A DNA stretch of 64,000 nt, taken from assembly GCF_000002515.2 (NCBI RefSeq), contig NC_006042.1:2538198-2602197 (forward strand). Reading direction: 5' to 3'. Position 1 is the stretch's first letter. Every line of letters starts with the position of its first letter. Made by a program: the position numbers and the translations under genes. The notes beneath the pieces were generated by a model. It had not been told where the DNA came from. It worked only from the letters and a program-made list of their open reading frames with translations, and searched no databases. Below, one piece after another: positions 31,373 through 40,925 of this stretch. This stretch comes from Kluyveromyces lactis (Eukaryota > Ascomycota > Saccharomycetes > Saccharomycetales > Saccharomycetaceae).

Positions 31373-32248
31373 TTAGTTGGCAAGCTGAGGCTCATCATTA
31401 TTTTCGTTTACGATGAAATTGTTCTGTTCTTGTTCGTCTTCTGAAGTATCATCTTCATTTGGATCGTCTTGTCGTTGTCTATTGAGGGCATTTATGAGCA
31501 TGCTTATATCATTTGGATCCATATTTGGAAATCTTTCTCTTAATGACTGCATGGCCAGCTCTTGTTTTGAAAATCTTGGTCCAATCTTATGCAAGATCAT
31601 CTTATTGAAAATTGGCTCTCTGACTACCATATCATATTGTAAATATGCGATAGCATGCACGATCAAAACCATCAGAATTTGTAACAACGAAAATCTGTAA
31701 TTTATCACTAGTTGATATAAAATATCCGTAGTTGTTGGATTTTTTGGTATGTTTCTTTCAAAGCCATAAATCAAATTGATATACCATTTGTTATTTGAAG
31801 GAAATGAAAAATCATCCACAGTAGCCGTATATAGCTTCCCCCAGATATTCCAGGACAGGGGAATTCCAATGAAGAAAAGGAACGCAATCAATGTGAATTT
31901 GAAATAGTGATTTAATTTGCCAAAGATTTTGAAAACGCTATGTTTCAGAAGAAGTAGAAGTGGGATCTTCTCTGGCATTGATTCATCATACAAAGTTTGG
32001 AACGCGATTGGATGATTACAAATCGAACATACCATCCCTGCACCAGGTTTTGTAACATCGACATGTTTTGACTGTAGCCATTCGATCAAACATAATTGAT
32101 GAATATATTTGATGGAGCCTTTGCACTTGCATGGATGGAACAACGGATTATCGGACGTTCCTTCCAGCATACAAATACGGCAAGTTGGAAAATTCCCCGC
32201 ATGCTTATCTTCGTAGTTGTGGTCTCCACCATTCATACTGGATGACAT
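31373..32248 (-). CDS. SSM4: RING-CH N-terminal part of Doa10/Ssm4 as a stand-alone protein
   Basis: A 291-residue protein carrying the N-terminal domain of the ER-associated degradation ligase Doa10. The C4HC3 RING-CH finger is complete: C23, C26, C40, C42, H50, C53, C74 and C77. Two transmembrane segments follow at about 117-135 and 187-205 with a short lumenal loop between them, as in TM1-TM2 of the full-length protein. After TM2 it continues about 85 residues into the cytosol and ends in an acidic D/E/N-rich tail. The stop codon is unambiguous. Together with the downstream gene it accounts for 1214 residues, against 1319 in S. cerevisiae. Confidence 0.88.
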   Translation of the reverse strand: MSSSMNGGDHNYEDKHAGNFPTCRICMLEGTSDNPLFHPCKCKGSIKYIHQLCLIEWLQSKHVDVTKPGAGMVCSICNHPIAFQTLYDESMPEKIPLLLLLKHSVFKIFGKLNHYFKFTLIAFLFFIGIPLSWNIWGKLYTATVDDFSFPSNNKWYINLIYGFERNIPKNPTTTDILYQLVINYRFSLLQILMVLIVHAIAYLQYDMVVREPIFNKMILHKIGPRFSKQELAMQSLRERFPNMDPNDISMLINALNRQRQDDPNEDDTSEDEQEQNNFIVNENNDEPQLAN

Positions 32249-32562
32249 TTTTTATCAATTAGTAAACCGGTACTGCGAAGTTCAAATTTGAAACTTGGAT
32301 AAAAAAATCTTGTGTCTAAGAGGTCGTACTATGGTTTCAACTGTGAAAAATCAAACCTGCAAAGAGATGATTGGGCTGGTTATTATATACAAGAGAAGCA
32401 GGCTACTCTGAGCTGTTTAAGTTTCTCTATGCCATAAGAATTGATCGTTATGCGTATAAGTTTTCAAATTTGAATTGCATTGAAATTGTCTGTAAATTAC
32501 AGACATAAAAAAAAAGAAGTTTAAAAATCTAGGATTCATTCATAAAATAGACAAAAATGGAA
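32249..32562. other. Upstream region of the RING-CH gene
   Basis: 314 bp between the RING-CH gene start and the tRNA-Lys 3' end, AT-rich, with a TATA-like TATTATATAC near 32378. It presumably drives the RING-CH gene. Confidence 0.4.
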
Positions 32563-32635
32563 AGCCCTGTGGGGGGCTCGAACCCCCAACCTTGTGATTA
32601 AGAGTCACACGCGCTACCGATTGCGCCAACAAGGC
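32563..32635 (-). tRNA. tRNA-Lys (anticodon CUU)
   Basis: A 73-nt intronless tRNA gene on the minus strand. Acceptor arms GCCTTGT and ACAGGGC pair over seven positions, the anticodon loop reads ACTCTTAAT with anticodon CTT, and the T-arm is GGGGGTTCGAGCCCCCC with the B-box GGTTCGAGCC pattern. A T-run (TTTTT on the minus strand, about 32552-32556) follows as the Pol III terminator. It is nearly identical to the yeast tRNA-Lys(CUU) that I know. Confidence 0.97.
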
Positions 32636-32957
32636 TATGTAAATTTGTAGATTCTGACTCGCCGTATGGTCAACTACATTGTCCAAGTGTGATCATATAT
32701 GCTCATTCCTTCCTTCCTTCCTTCTTTAAGTGATTTGGTAAAATGTTGTATCGAGTAAGAGATCTTAGAGTTGCATGTGCGTCATATTGTGTTAGATACG
32801 TTCATTTGTAATAGTATGTGAAGGTTTTGCTTTTCCTTTCGCATCATATTTCATCAACCGAATTTAATAACACAAAAGCAGTCAAGTTTCTTAAGATGTC
32901 AATTTATATAGCATAACGTAGAATTATAACATAGAATCGGCATAAATACCAACCATT
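32636..32957. other. tRNA-CDC26 intergenic region
   Basis: 322 bp holding the upstream side of the tRNA gene and the CDC26 promoter. A short TTCC microsatellite lies at about 32707-32721. Confidence 0.5.
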
Positions 32958-33299
32958 ATGCTAAGGCGTGATCCTACAGTTTTATCCTTGACTTCCGATG
33001 ATATTTCCGAGCTACAAGAACATTTAGAAGAGTACAAGCTCCAACGCGAGATACAGACGCAACATCAAGATCTTTTGAAATCATCTGCAAAAATGAGTAG
33101 ATTAGCAGAGATAGAAGGCATTTCTAACCCAAGTGCGACACGGAATGATATTTTATCACACTCATTGCATAAGATGACGCCACCTCAGCGATATAAACAG
33201 TCTGCATCATCAGATCCTCGATTCATTGAACAAAATAGTACACAGAGTACACAGGATCCTCCAAATCCCTTTTACACGTACAATCACAATGATAACTGA
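32958..33299 (+). CDS. CDC26: Anaphase-promoting complex subunit Cdc26
   Basis: A 113-residue small subunit of the APC/C that stabilises the TPR subunit Cdc16. The N-terminus MLRRDPTVLSLTSDDISEL matches the conserved Cdc26 start (M-x-RR-x-PT-x-L-x-L-x-DD), which inserts into the TPR groove. The tail is Ser/Gln/Asn-rich and ends in NPFYTYN, resembling the NPFY end of the S. cerevisiae protein (YFR036W, 124 aa). The first ATG is used. Confidence 0.82.
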   Translation: MLRRDPTVLSLTSDDISELQEHLEEYKLQREIQTQHQDLLKSSAKMSRLAEIEGISNPSATRNDILSHSLHKMTPPQRYKQSASSDPRFIEQNSTQSTQDPPNPFYTYNHNDN

Positions 33300-33446
33300 C
33301 GTCCTAATGTGATTGGTGAAGTGCCTATATTGGCTATCGGCCCTGTATCTACTCCCGTTAGTTATTATTGCAAAGTCATTATATTATGTAATTCCCCAGT
33401 ACATATTATATATATGTATGCGTTTAAGTTACCAATCTTTATCAAC

Positions 33447-33857
33447 TCACAAACTGCGATGAAGGTATTCTTTGAACAGTTTCCTCTTAGCATGGATGTC
33501 AACAAATGAAGGAAGGTAGTTTATTTCCCCATAAGGATCATTGTTTATCACTACATCTGTACTGGACGCCTTGTTCAATTCGATAGGTTTAAGATACTCA
33601 TCTGTCTCAATTATTCGTTCCTCCCCACGAATACTAAGGTACTTAAGCTTGGATTGACTGATAAATGTACCCAAAATAAAGAATAATAACCCGCATAGTG
33701 CCTCCAATTTTACGTCATCTGGTAAACCTGGAGTTTTAGCGTCTGGGTTCTCTAGAATGATATGTTTCACAATCTGATGAAATTCATAGCTGGACACACC
33801 AGAATGAATAATCTGTATCCACGCTATAAAGTAGAATGATTTGGAAAGTATTGACAT
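33447..33857 (-). CDS. EMC5: ER membrane complex subunit 5
   Basis: A 136-residue subunit of the EMC insertase, which inserts transmembrane segments at the ER. The start chosen is the ATG at 33857 (MSILSKSFYFIAW); codons further upstream in frame lack an ATG. Two membrane segments are visible, at about 5-20 and 52-70, with HSGVSSYEFHQIVK between them. The C-terminal PYGEINYLPSFVDIHAKRKLF matches the conserved Emc5 tail. Synteny with IRR1 (YIL027C-YIL026C) agrees. Confidence 0.93.
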   Translation of the reverse strand: MSILSKSFYFIAWIQIIHSGVSSYEFHQIVKHIILENPDAKTPGLPDDVKLEALCGLLFFILGTFISQSKLKYLSIRGEERIIETDEYLKPIELNKASSTDVVINNDPYGEINYLPSFVDIHAKRKLFKEYLHRSL

Positions 33858-34217
33858 TGTTGATTCCAAGATAAAACGGTGAATAGTAGTATTTAAGTAA
33901 AGTAACAAAGCCTATTTATGTTAGATCTGTCCAGTTGAACCTTATACTACCTATATTTTGTTTGGTATTCTTGAATAACCTTTCCGTTTTTTTTTTTTTC
34001 TGAGTGTTATAGAGTTTCCGACAAGAGAAACTATCTAGGTAAAAAAGAGAGATAGCATGCAGTACTGACACACAGCCGCATGATTGAGGAGAGCTTAGGT
34101 TATCGATAGCCATGTAATAGGTTTTATGTATTATGTTTAACACAATTCACCAAAAAAAAAAATAAACTGATTTAAATGCACTCGCAGGAATTTCATTTCG
34201 TAGGATCCCCAATAAGA
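33858..34217. other. EMC5 upstream / IRR1 downstream region
   Basis: 360 bp between two minus-strand genes. It has A/T runs near 33988 and 34152; no gene recognised. Confidence 0.4.
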
Positions 34218-37200
34218 TTAGATTGGTGATGAAACAATGGGGTCTGCAGGGTGCGGAGGCGAATGAACTGTTTCATCCTGAGTGAATTCCTCAATTGGTT
34301 CAAGAACTTCATCATATTGTTGGGGTACTGGTTCTTGGTTTAATTTGGCTGCAGGATGGCTCTCAGCGTTATTTTTCGGTTCATCTTCGAAAACCGTTTC
34401 GCTTACTACACTCTCAAATAATGGCCCTAATTTCTCTTGGTTTAACCCAATTCTTGTAGTTAAATCGCTATAGTTTAGAATTCCAAGTTTGATGAGGCCT
34501 TTCAATTTAATGGTATAGATACAAAGCTCCTTCTCTGGATCTCCATCAACATCGACTAAGTTGACAGCGCCATAATTTACATCTTCATCAGCCACTCGAT
34601 CTAGAGTTATTCCCAAAAATTTTCCAAGACAACTCTCAAGGTAGAGGAAAACTTTGTGGCAAATACCAGTTAGATCTTCGTTAGAGATAACTGAATATTC
34701 TTGCCTTAACGCCCTTATCCAATCGGAATCCTTTTCTGACAAATCGAGCTCAAACATTTTGAATGCAATGATAATATCTAACAATGGAGAGAGTATTACA
34801 TGAAGCACATGGAATTTCTTGTCGTGTTGTATTTCAGGGTTAGAATCGATCTTTGAAGAAAGATTCAGCAATTCGACTAATACCGTTCTAATTTGATTCA
34901 GCGTAGTATGTGAAACAGCTATAGGTTCTTCATTATTTTTGATAACATCTCTCCAAGTTGCTAAATTCCAAGTAACTATTGAGGTGAAAAGCTTAAAATC
35001 TAGGACAGATATGGCATCCGAATCAATCTTTGGTAGTAATTCACTCAACGGCTTCAAGAATTTTTCAACAATGTCATCCAAAAGCGTTTCTGAAATTTCA
35101 ATTGCGAACTCCTTACCCAAAATTACAAGTTTGTTAACATATTGCAGATATAATGTTGTTATTGAATTATCAGATTTTATGTCAAATGATTCCATAAACT
35201 TCTTGAATGATAATGTCACGTTAATCAGACATGACTTCCAATAACCAGTTACCTCTGGTATTTGAAGGGATGCCAAATATGGAATTAAACTCTTATAGGT
35301 TTTAGTAATGGCATTTGCGTTGCTCAAAACCACTGGAGAGCTTTCAAATCGTTTTGTTATTGTTTTATTGATATTAAAAATGACATCCTTTGATTCACTG
35401 GAATTCCATTCTTCTGTGTTTAATAGCTGTATTACATTTAGTAGTTGAGTATATATCTGATCAGAATCAAGATTCATTTTCTTGAAAAGATCTTCTAACT
35501 CTGGAAGAATTAACTGTGTCACGGCTTGTCTGTCCTGGCCTTTGTTGTACTGTATGCCGCCTGTGCATAAGCCGCCCAACACAGTGGCATAAAATAGGAC
35601 ATTGTTATCAGTTTCTGGTAGGAACAATTTGATATCACCCAGATCATTGGAAAAATCATCTGCATCAGCATGAATTGTGCTGCCATCGAAATTTCCCTCT
35701 TCATAGAGTAGTTTTGATATAGTTTCAATTAAGTTGTAAAACTTGGGGGATAAAAATTCCGCCGCTTGCTGTAAGAGTTTGATTTTGTCCGGTGGTACTT
35801 TTGCATAACCTTCTAAATTACTAGTGGAGTTGATATGATTTAACAATGAATTGTGTAATAATCTCATTAACACACCCACCTTAACAAACTGCTCTTCCGT
35901 TACCGAAATTACCGGAACCTTAAACCTTTCATTGTTTATTAGAAACTCTTCCGTTTTTTCAGAAACAATGTTTGCCAAGAATTTGGTAACCTCGTTCAAG
36001 AATTTAACGTCCCTTGACGAAGAAGATACTTTTACTTCATGATCAAAAAAGATCAAGCTAATGATGTCTATTATTTCATGGTCATCCAGATAACCCAACC
36101 CATTAATCGACGAAAGTACTTGAACTGAGGTTAATCTTACTTGAATATCGATGTCTCTGCCAGCTATTTCTAACATTCGATCTTTGAATCTTTCGAAAAA
36201 TTGTCTTAGGGCAGCGTTATCGACAGTATTTTTGTTTCTCTTATTGGAGAACTTAATTAGGTCATGAAGGGACCTTATAACTTGTAACCGGACTGAATTA
36301 CTGCTATCAGATAGCAACCAACCGAAGTATTTGAGGAAGGTTACCTTAAAAAAGTAGTCTGGATTGTTTTCAATCCAATCTAACAAGTAGGATATCGCAA
36401 GGGATCTGATATTTTCATCTACATCTTTGAAACGATGAACAAAACAGAGCTTTATTATGTTATCAATAGTGTTTTCTATCACAGTTTTCGTAGCTTCAGC
36501 ATCAGAAATAGAAGATTCTAGCGTCTCCATAGTTTTGGACTTGGGCTTTTTCTTTTTTCTCTCCAGTGTCAACTGTTTCCTCAGTTTAAATAACACCTCT
36601 GCTTCTAAGCTGGCAGAAGCTCGTGCGAGAGAATCTTGGAAACAGAAGATGGCTTTAGCTGAAACATATCGCAAACATCGTATTTTTGATACTGACATGG
36701 AAGGTATCCATGTAAGTAAGTCAATAATTAATGGATTTGTTTCGATCACAATCTCGTCACTTTCTTCTTTTTCATTCTCAACATATATCATCTCTTTCTC
36801 AATGGCTAGGTCCATTAATGTGGTCATGAAAATGTTAAAATTATCATTCAAAGGACGGAACTTTGCCTTCTTGTGTGTTGCCGATAGTAATAAATGGAAC
36901 TCATGTTTTTTTTGCTCATGGAACATAATTTGTATTTCCCCTATTGTTTCATTCGAAGAGTCATTATTAGCTACATCGTGTTCACCAATATGAGTGAAAC
37001 ATCCAGAACAATCTAATAAGAAATTTATGAGATTCGCTAAGCTGACATTTCGGTTATCTATATAGGAATCCAACCAGTCACTGGCAAGTTCTTCGCAAGA
37101 AAAATCGTCGGAGCTGCTTAGAATTTCAAAAAGCTCTGTGGGTTTGAATTCATTCTGCAATGATATGTATGCTTCCTGTTCTTTTCTTGAAACAGCACTG

Positions 37201-37523
37201 GATATATTATTAGATGGTCGGCCTTTCTCGTTTTGTTTTAATTTCGTTCTCTTGTTGCTTGCAACGCGCCTACCTCCGGAATTTGGTCTTTTTCTGGAGC
37301 CAGGGGCAACATAGTCGTCATCATTGGCGTCATCGTCTTCTTCTGAACTACTAGAACCTTGTGATAAAGCTTCTTCTTCTTTCTGATTATCCGTGTTTTC
37401 GATATTTATTCGATCGTCGGTGACAATGGATCCTATAGTTTCGTGCTCAGAGTCCGATTCTGATCCAGATTGTTCACTATAAGAGGATTTGGTCCTTATC
37501 CTGGTTGACCTTCTCACTGGCAT
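34218..37523 (-). CDS. IRR1: Cohesin subunit Scc3/Irr1
   Basis: An 1101-residue HEAT-repeat subunit of cohesin (STAG/SA family) that binds Scc1 and DNA. The N-terminus is basic (MPVRRSTRIRTKSS) then acidic and Ser-rich, as in S. cerevisiae Irr1 (YIL026C, 1150 aa). The STAG domain lies at about 120-240 and the conserved region with FVHRFKDVDENIRSLAISYLLDWI lies near 350-390. The C-terminal ~60 residues are Pro/Glu-rich. A long antisense frame at 36457-36993 is a shadow. The start is the first ATG. Confidence 0.95.
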   Translation of the reverse strand: MPVRRSTRIRTKSSYSEQSGSESDSEHETIGSIVTDDRINIENTDNQKEEEALSQGSSSSEEDDDANDDDYVAPGSRKRPNSGGRRVASNKRTKLKQNEKGRPSNNISSAVSRKEQEAYISLQNEFKPTELFEILSSSDDFSCEELASDWLDSYIDNRNVSLANLINFLLDCSGCFTHIGEHDVANNDSSNETIGEIQIMFHEQKKHEFHLLLSATHKKAKFRPLNDNFNIFMTTLMDLAIEKEMIYVENEKEESDEIVIETNPLIIDLLTWIPSMSVSKIRCLRYVSAKAIFCFQDSLARASASLEAEVLFKLRKQLTLERKKKKPKSKTMETLESSISDAEATKTVIENTIDNIIKLCFVHRFKDVDENIRSLAISYLLDWIENNPDYFFKVTFLKYFGWLLSDSSNSVRLQVIRSLHDLIKFSNKRNKNTVDNAALRQFFERFKDRMLEIAGRDIDIQVRLTSVQVLSSINGLGYLDDHEIIDIISLIFFDHEVKVSSSSRDVKFLNEVTKFLANIVSEKTEEFLINNERFKVPVISVTEEQFVKVGVLMRLLHNSLLNHINSTSNLEGYAKVPPDKIKLLQQAAEFLSPKFYNLIETISKLLYEEGNFDGSTIHADADDFSNDLGDIKLFLPETDNNVLFYATVLGGLCTGGIQYNKGQDRQAVTQLILPELEDLFKKMNLDSDQIYTQLLNVIQLLNTEEWNSSESKDVIFNINKTITKRFESSPVVLSNANAITKTYKSLIPYLASLQIPEVTGYWKSCLINVTLSFKKFMESFDIKSDNSITTLYLQYVNKLVILGKEFAIEISETLLDDIVEKFLKPLSELLPKIDSDAISVLDFKLFTSIVTWNLATWRDVIKNNEEPIAVSHTTLNQIRTVLVELLNLSSKIDSNPEIQHDKKFHVLHVILSPLLDIIIAFKMFELDLSEKDSDWIRALRQEYSVISNEDLTGICHKVFLYLESCLGKFLGITLDRVADEDVNYGAVNLVDVDGDPEKELCIYTIKLKGLIKLGILNYSDLTTRIGLNQEKLGPLFESVVSETVFEDEPKNNAESHPAAKLNQEPVPQQYDEVLEPIEEFTQDETVHSPPHPADPIVSSPI

Positions 37524-38184
37524 AGGTAGACAGTGGAACGAGGCTGAATGGTTCTAGTAAGTGACTGTTGTTGTTAATGTACTATGAGTGAGAGCTGTTT
37601 TTTTCCTTGATTTGTTGTTCGTCGCCTCTTTTTTTTTACTTTCATACATATAGTTTTTTAGATTTACGCGACGCGTTTTTTTACTCGAATCCATGTAAAA
37701 TGTAAGTATTATATTTTGGCCTAATAACGGCAGCTGTGTTAAGAAGTGAAACAACAGTGTTACATTGTTAAATCACAGACCTATATCAATTTCTCTATCT
37801 AAAGTTAAATGACCTGTTTTACGAAGACATCCATGAACTTTATCTAAGAGCAATTTTCATTCAAATGAGATGACTTTTGTATGCTTTCATTTGAGGCTAC
37901 CAAAGCATGGGAAGAGAGTGTGTTTTGAAGCAATCGTCGTAATCGATTTAAACCGACAGACTGTATTACATCCTGAGAAAAAAAAGAAGTTAGAGGCTAA
38001 ATAAATTAAAGAAGAGAAATAGCACGAGGTTTAAATAGTAATTATTGTAGTTTGATGAATATGTGTTCAGAAGATTTTTACTGGATAGAAGAAGTTGAGC
38101 AAAAAGCAGTGTATATTAGCGTGAAAGGAAGAAAAATCAATTAGAAGGAGAATAGGTAAAGAAGAAATAGCATAAAATTAACCA
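37524..38184. other. IRR1 upstream region
   Basis: 661 bp upstream of IRR1 and downstream of the next minus-strand gene. It includes ACGCGACGCGTTTTT (about 37666-37680), containing two MluI-cell-cycle-box-like cores (ACGCG), about 150 bp from the IRR1 start. That would suit a gene expressed at G1/S like cohesin. No ORF is supported. Confidence 0.45.
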
Positions 38185-38859
38185 TCAACGTTTCCAGTAA
38201 GTGGTTGCACGTCTTAAAGTTGCGACGAGTCCGTGTATCGGATTATATGAAGATGGATATTTGGCATTTTGATCAGAGTAGCTTGCCTGTAGTAGAGTTT
38301 GTTGAGATTGTTGTTCGTCAATATCATCTACCAAAATATCATCAATTGTACCTTGTGTTACTCTCGGATCTAATTCCACGTCCTCAGATGAGCTTAATTC
38401 ACCTCTTGAAGTTACGTGTATGTAATCTTGTTCGCTACTTGGCCTAGTGATTGCTAACTGATCGATCTGAAGATCTGAAGGTGACATAGAAGATCTAAAA
38501 GGTTTTAAATCCAATTCCACATCTTCCATTACAATATCAGCAACCATTTCTTCAGTCTCCAACCAAGCCTTGCAATGGATTAAATTGTTTTCGTGACCCA
38601 TATCATCTATATATTTATCGAAACAGCTCAAAGCTTTCCAATGTTCGTTGTTGACAACGAACTTACAGACGAACGTTTCACTATAGCCATCGTACGGCAA
38701 ATGGGCAATAAAGTAGCCTGTGCTTGAATCATAATTCAAGGTGTACTGACCAGGATTCCAATTATCGAAATCCCCGGTGATAATAACATGATCATCTTTA
38801 GTAAATCCACATGAAGCGGGATCAATTCTAAGACAAAGCTCTTGACAATTTTCGGACAT
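38185..38859 (-). CDS. AMPK-type glycogen-binding (CBM48) domain protein, YIL024C-like by position
   Basis: A 224-residue protein starting at the ATG at 38859 (MSENCQELCLRID). Residues about 20-95 form an AMPK glycogen-binding (E-set) domain: VIITGDFDNWNPGQYTLNYD, then KFVVNNEHWKALSCFDKYIDDMGHENNLI. The rest is acidic and Ser-rich and ends in RRATTYWKR. The same domain occurs in S. cerevisiae Mdg1 and Crp1. Next to IRR1 the uncharacterised YIL024C is the positional counterpart, but I cannot confirm that alignment. Function unknown; a carbohydrate- or cruciform-DNA-binding role as for Crp1 is only an analogy. Confidence 0.75.
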   Translation of the reverse strand: MSENCQELCLRIDPASCGFTKDDHVIITGDFDNWNPGQYTLNYDSSTGYFIAHLPYDGYSETFVCKFVVNNEHWKALSCFDKYIDDMGHENNLIHCKAWLETEEMVADIVMEDVELDLKPFRSSMSPSDLQIDQLAITRPSSEQDYIHVTSRGELSSSEDVELDPRVTQGTIDDILVDDIDEQQSQQTLLQASYSDQNAKYPSSYNPIHGLVATLRRATTYWKR

Positions 38860-39688
38860 TATTTTCAATGGTAAAGTTTTGATGGATACGGTGGCTCTGG
38901 AAACCGAATGAGCAAAGTCCTTGTAGACCCTCTTATCGTAAATATTTCTTTGAGTAGTTTAGTATTTTTTTATTTGTCTTTCAGGGACAAGCGTCTAATT
39001 TTTTCAGGATCAAAAATATATATGACAGCGAGCAACCCTTGAAAGAAAATCAGTAGCAGATATAAGTCCTAAATACTGTACAGTTCTTTGGCTGACAAAG
39101 TAATGATAACTGCTTTATACCGTTGATGAATGGATACAGTAAACTGCTTCGTGAGCTTTATTATATTTTCTGAGGCCTTTGTACAAATGTGATAATATTA
39201 TCCCAGAAATAATGAGGTTCAATTATTGGCTTATACTTTTCCCCCTAAAACGTGAAAACAGTACTGACGACTTTCGATCTCTAAAGCTTTTAGTAGCAAC
39301 TGATCTGATACTATCTATCGGGAATAAAGCAAAGAATTTAATGGCAAGCGCAGGGTGAAAATACCAGTTCCTGTACCGGTCAGATCCTAAAATAAACTGT
39401 TTCCTCTAAAGTAAACATGCATCCCTTTTATATAATGAGGCCTGAATTCTGATTCGATTTTTGATGTTTTGATTTTTTCACTAGCGGTGGCACTGAAAGC
39501 GTAATGATTAAATGAAACAGAAAGAATGTGACACCGTTGTCAATGACAACGAAATAGTATGCCGGAAATGAAAGAGACAAAATTCGTAGGTTATTGAGGT
39601 CAATTTCTTACGAAAACCGATTTTCTGTACGTGTAGGTCAAGATGAGTTACCACACACAATCAATTTTTTGATTGTGAGTGGTTATAA

Positions 39689-39689
<1 letters not shown>

Positions 39690-39728
<39 letters not shown>
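39690..39728. repeat. TA dinucleotide microsatellite
   Basis: About 19.5 uninterrupted TA units in non-coding DNA. It is self-complementary and could extrude as a cruciform. Confidence 0.95.
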
Positions 39729-39732
<4 letters not shown>

Positions 39733-39991
39733 CTTCTTCATCGTTTCTATCTCATTGCCTTCCTAACTTGCAGTGCGGTAAATCTGTGCGGTAGTGGTTC
39801 ATGATATGTAGGAAAAAAAAGGAAATTCAAAATGCGAAATTACAAAAAGAATAACACTCTTTTTGTAGATCACTCATATTGAACCTCATGATGTGATTTT
39901 TAAGTAATACAGAAATGTATCAGTCGTTCGACGCCGTATAACTCGATCCAAGGTGTTTCTTATCAAGTAAAAAAAACATTAGTACTGTTTA

Positions 39992-40025
39992 TGAGAGCTT
40001 CTGACATGTGAGAGCTTCTGACATG
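39992..40025. repeat. Two tandem copies of a 17-bp unit
   Basis: TGAGAGCTTCTGACATG occurs twice head to tail with no mismatch, about 310 bp upstream of the orphan gene. Probably a recent slippage duplication. Confidence 0.9.
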
Positions 40026-40333
40026 TGTCAAAAAAAAATAAAAAAAAACCGATGATTGTCTTGCCTTTGTGTCTGGCTCGAATGCAGTAATTTCTTCAGC
40101 AGCTCTTCAATATACTCAAAAGTTAATGAAAGTATTCTGTTTCACGGCTCTCAAACTAAAATTTTCTCAGGTACAAAATAGGCTATCTTGGTTCCGTTTA
40201 CATGCTTAAGCTGGCTTTGCATTATTGTGTCATTGGTTTAATTAAGAGTTTCTCTAAGTTAAGTAGATAGTAATTTGCAAAAGCTCCACACTATTTATCA
40301 CTTTAACCATAACTATAACTACAACTACAATTA

Positions 40334-40915
40334 ATGTCAGAGAATAAACTTAGGGTCGAGAACGAACAAGTGCAGAAAGGCGATTATGCCTTGGATCATG
40401 AATTGGAAAATGTTACAAATGTTGTTGATACCAGAGATCTTGGAATGATAGGCGAAATCATTCAAGGAATAATTGCTTTCTTAAACTCACCTGCCTTTGC
40501 GACTATAGTACAAATTATACAACAGATAGTAGAGCTGATTATTGGTGCCTTCTCTTTGGTCTCATTTTTAGGATACCATGGATTCCAAGATGAAGTTGTG
40601 AAACAATATATTAGTACCACGTCTTTTTTTGTCGCAACAACACAACACGGTTCGTCCTTATTCAGTAACGGAATTCATTTCATGATATTAATCCTTGACT
40701 TACTTTCCAATCAGGACTTGACAAGTACCGAAATTGATTGGAAAACAATTATCTTACAAATAATTCTTTGGATCATTGAAAAATTATTGAATCCAGACAA
40801 TGACGATGGAACTAATGGTAGACAAAATGATAAGTTGAGGGGATCAGTTTCCTTAATGGCTGCCTCAATCAAAATTGTGTCTATTATTATCTGCTTGCGT
40901 TCAATTTTAGGGTGA
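40334..40915 (+). CDS. Orphan membrane-associated protein (193 aa)
   Basis: ATG-initiated, with an A-rich leader of alternating AACTA units just upstream. The N-terminal ~35 residues are charged. Then come hydrophobic, amphipathic helices: about 38-75 (MIGEIIQGIIAFLNSPAF onward), about 110-127 (NGIHFMILILDLL), 139-152 (TIILQIILWIIEKLL) and a C-terminal segment at 172-191. The Ile-rich IIQxII periodicity resembles helical membrane-binding or pore-type proteins. I recognise no family and no S. cerevisiae gene at this position, so it may be lineage-restricted. Its stop lies 10 bp from the stop of a small convergent ORF. Confidence 0.6.
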   Translation: MSENKLRVENEQVQKGDYALDHELENVTNVVDTRDLGMIGEIIQGIIAFLNSPAFATIVQIIQQIVELIIGAFSLVSFLGYHGFQDEVVKQYISTTSFFVATTQHGSSLFSNGIHFMILILDLLSNQDLTSTEIDWKTIILQIILWIIEKLLNPDNDDGTNGRQNDKLRGSVSLMAASIKIVSIIICLRSILG

Positions 40916-40925
40916 CTGTTGACTC

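Larger units (their letters stand above)
38860..40333. other. 1.5-kb divergent region with TA tract and short tandem repeat
   Basis: This lies between divergent starts of the YIL024C-like gene and the orphan gene at 40334. It contains a 39-bp TA microsatellite (39690-39728), a 17-bp tandem duplication (39992-40025) and a CATAACTATAACTACAACTACAA-type leader just before 40334. No RNA gene found. Confidence 0.5.

Noticed and set aside
36457-36993. 178-codon frame antisense to IRR1
   Set aside because: Lies wholly inside the clearly coding cohesin gene; Ser/Phe-rich shadow.
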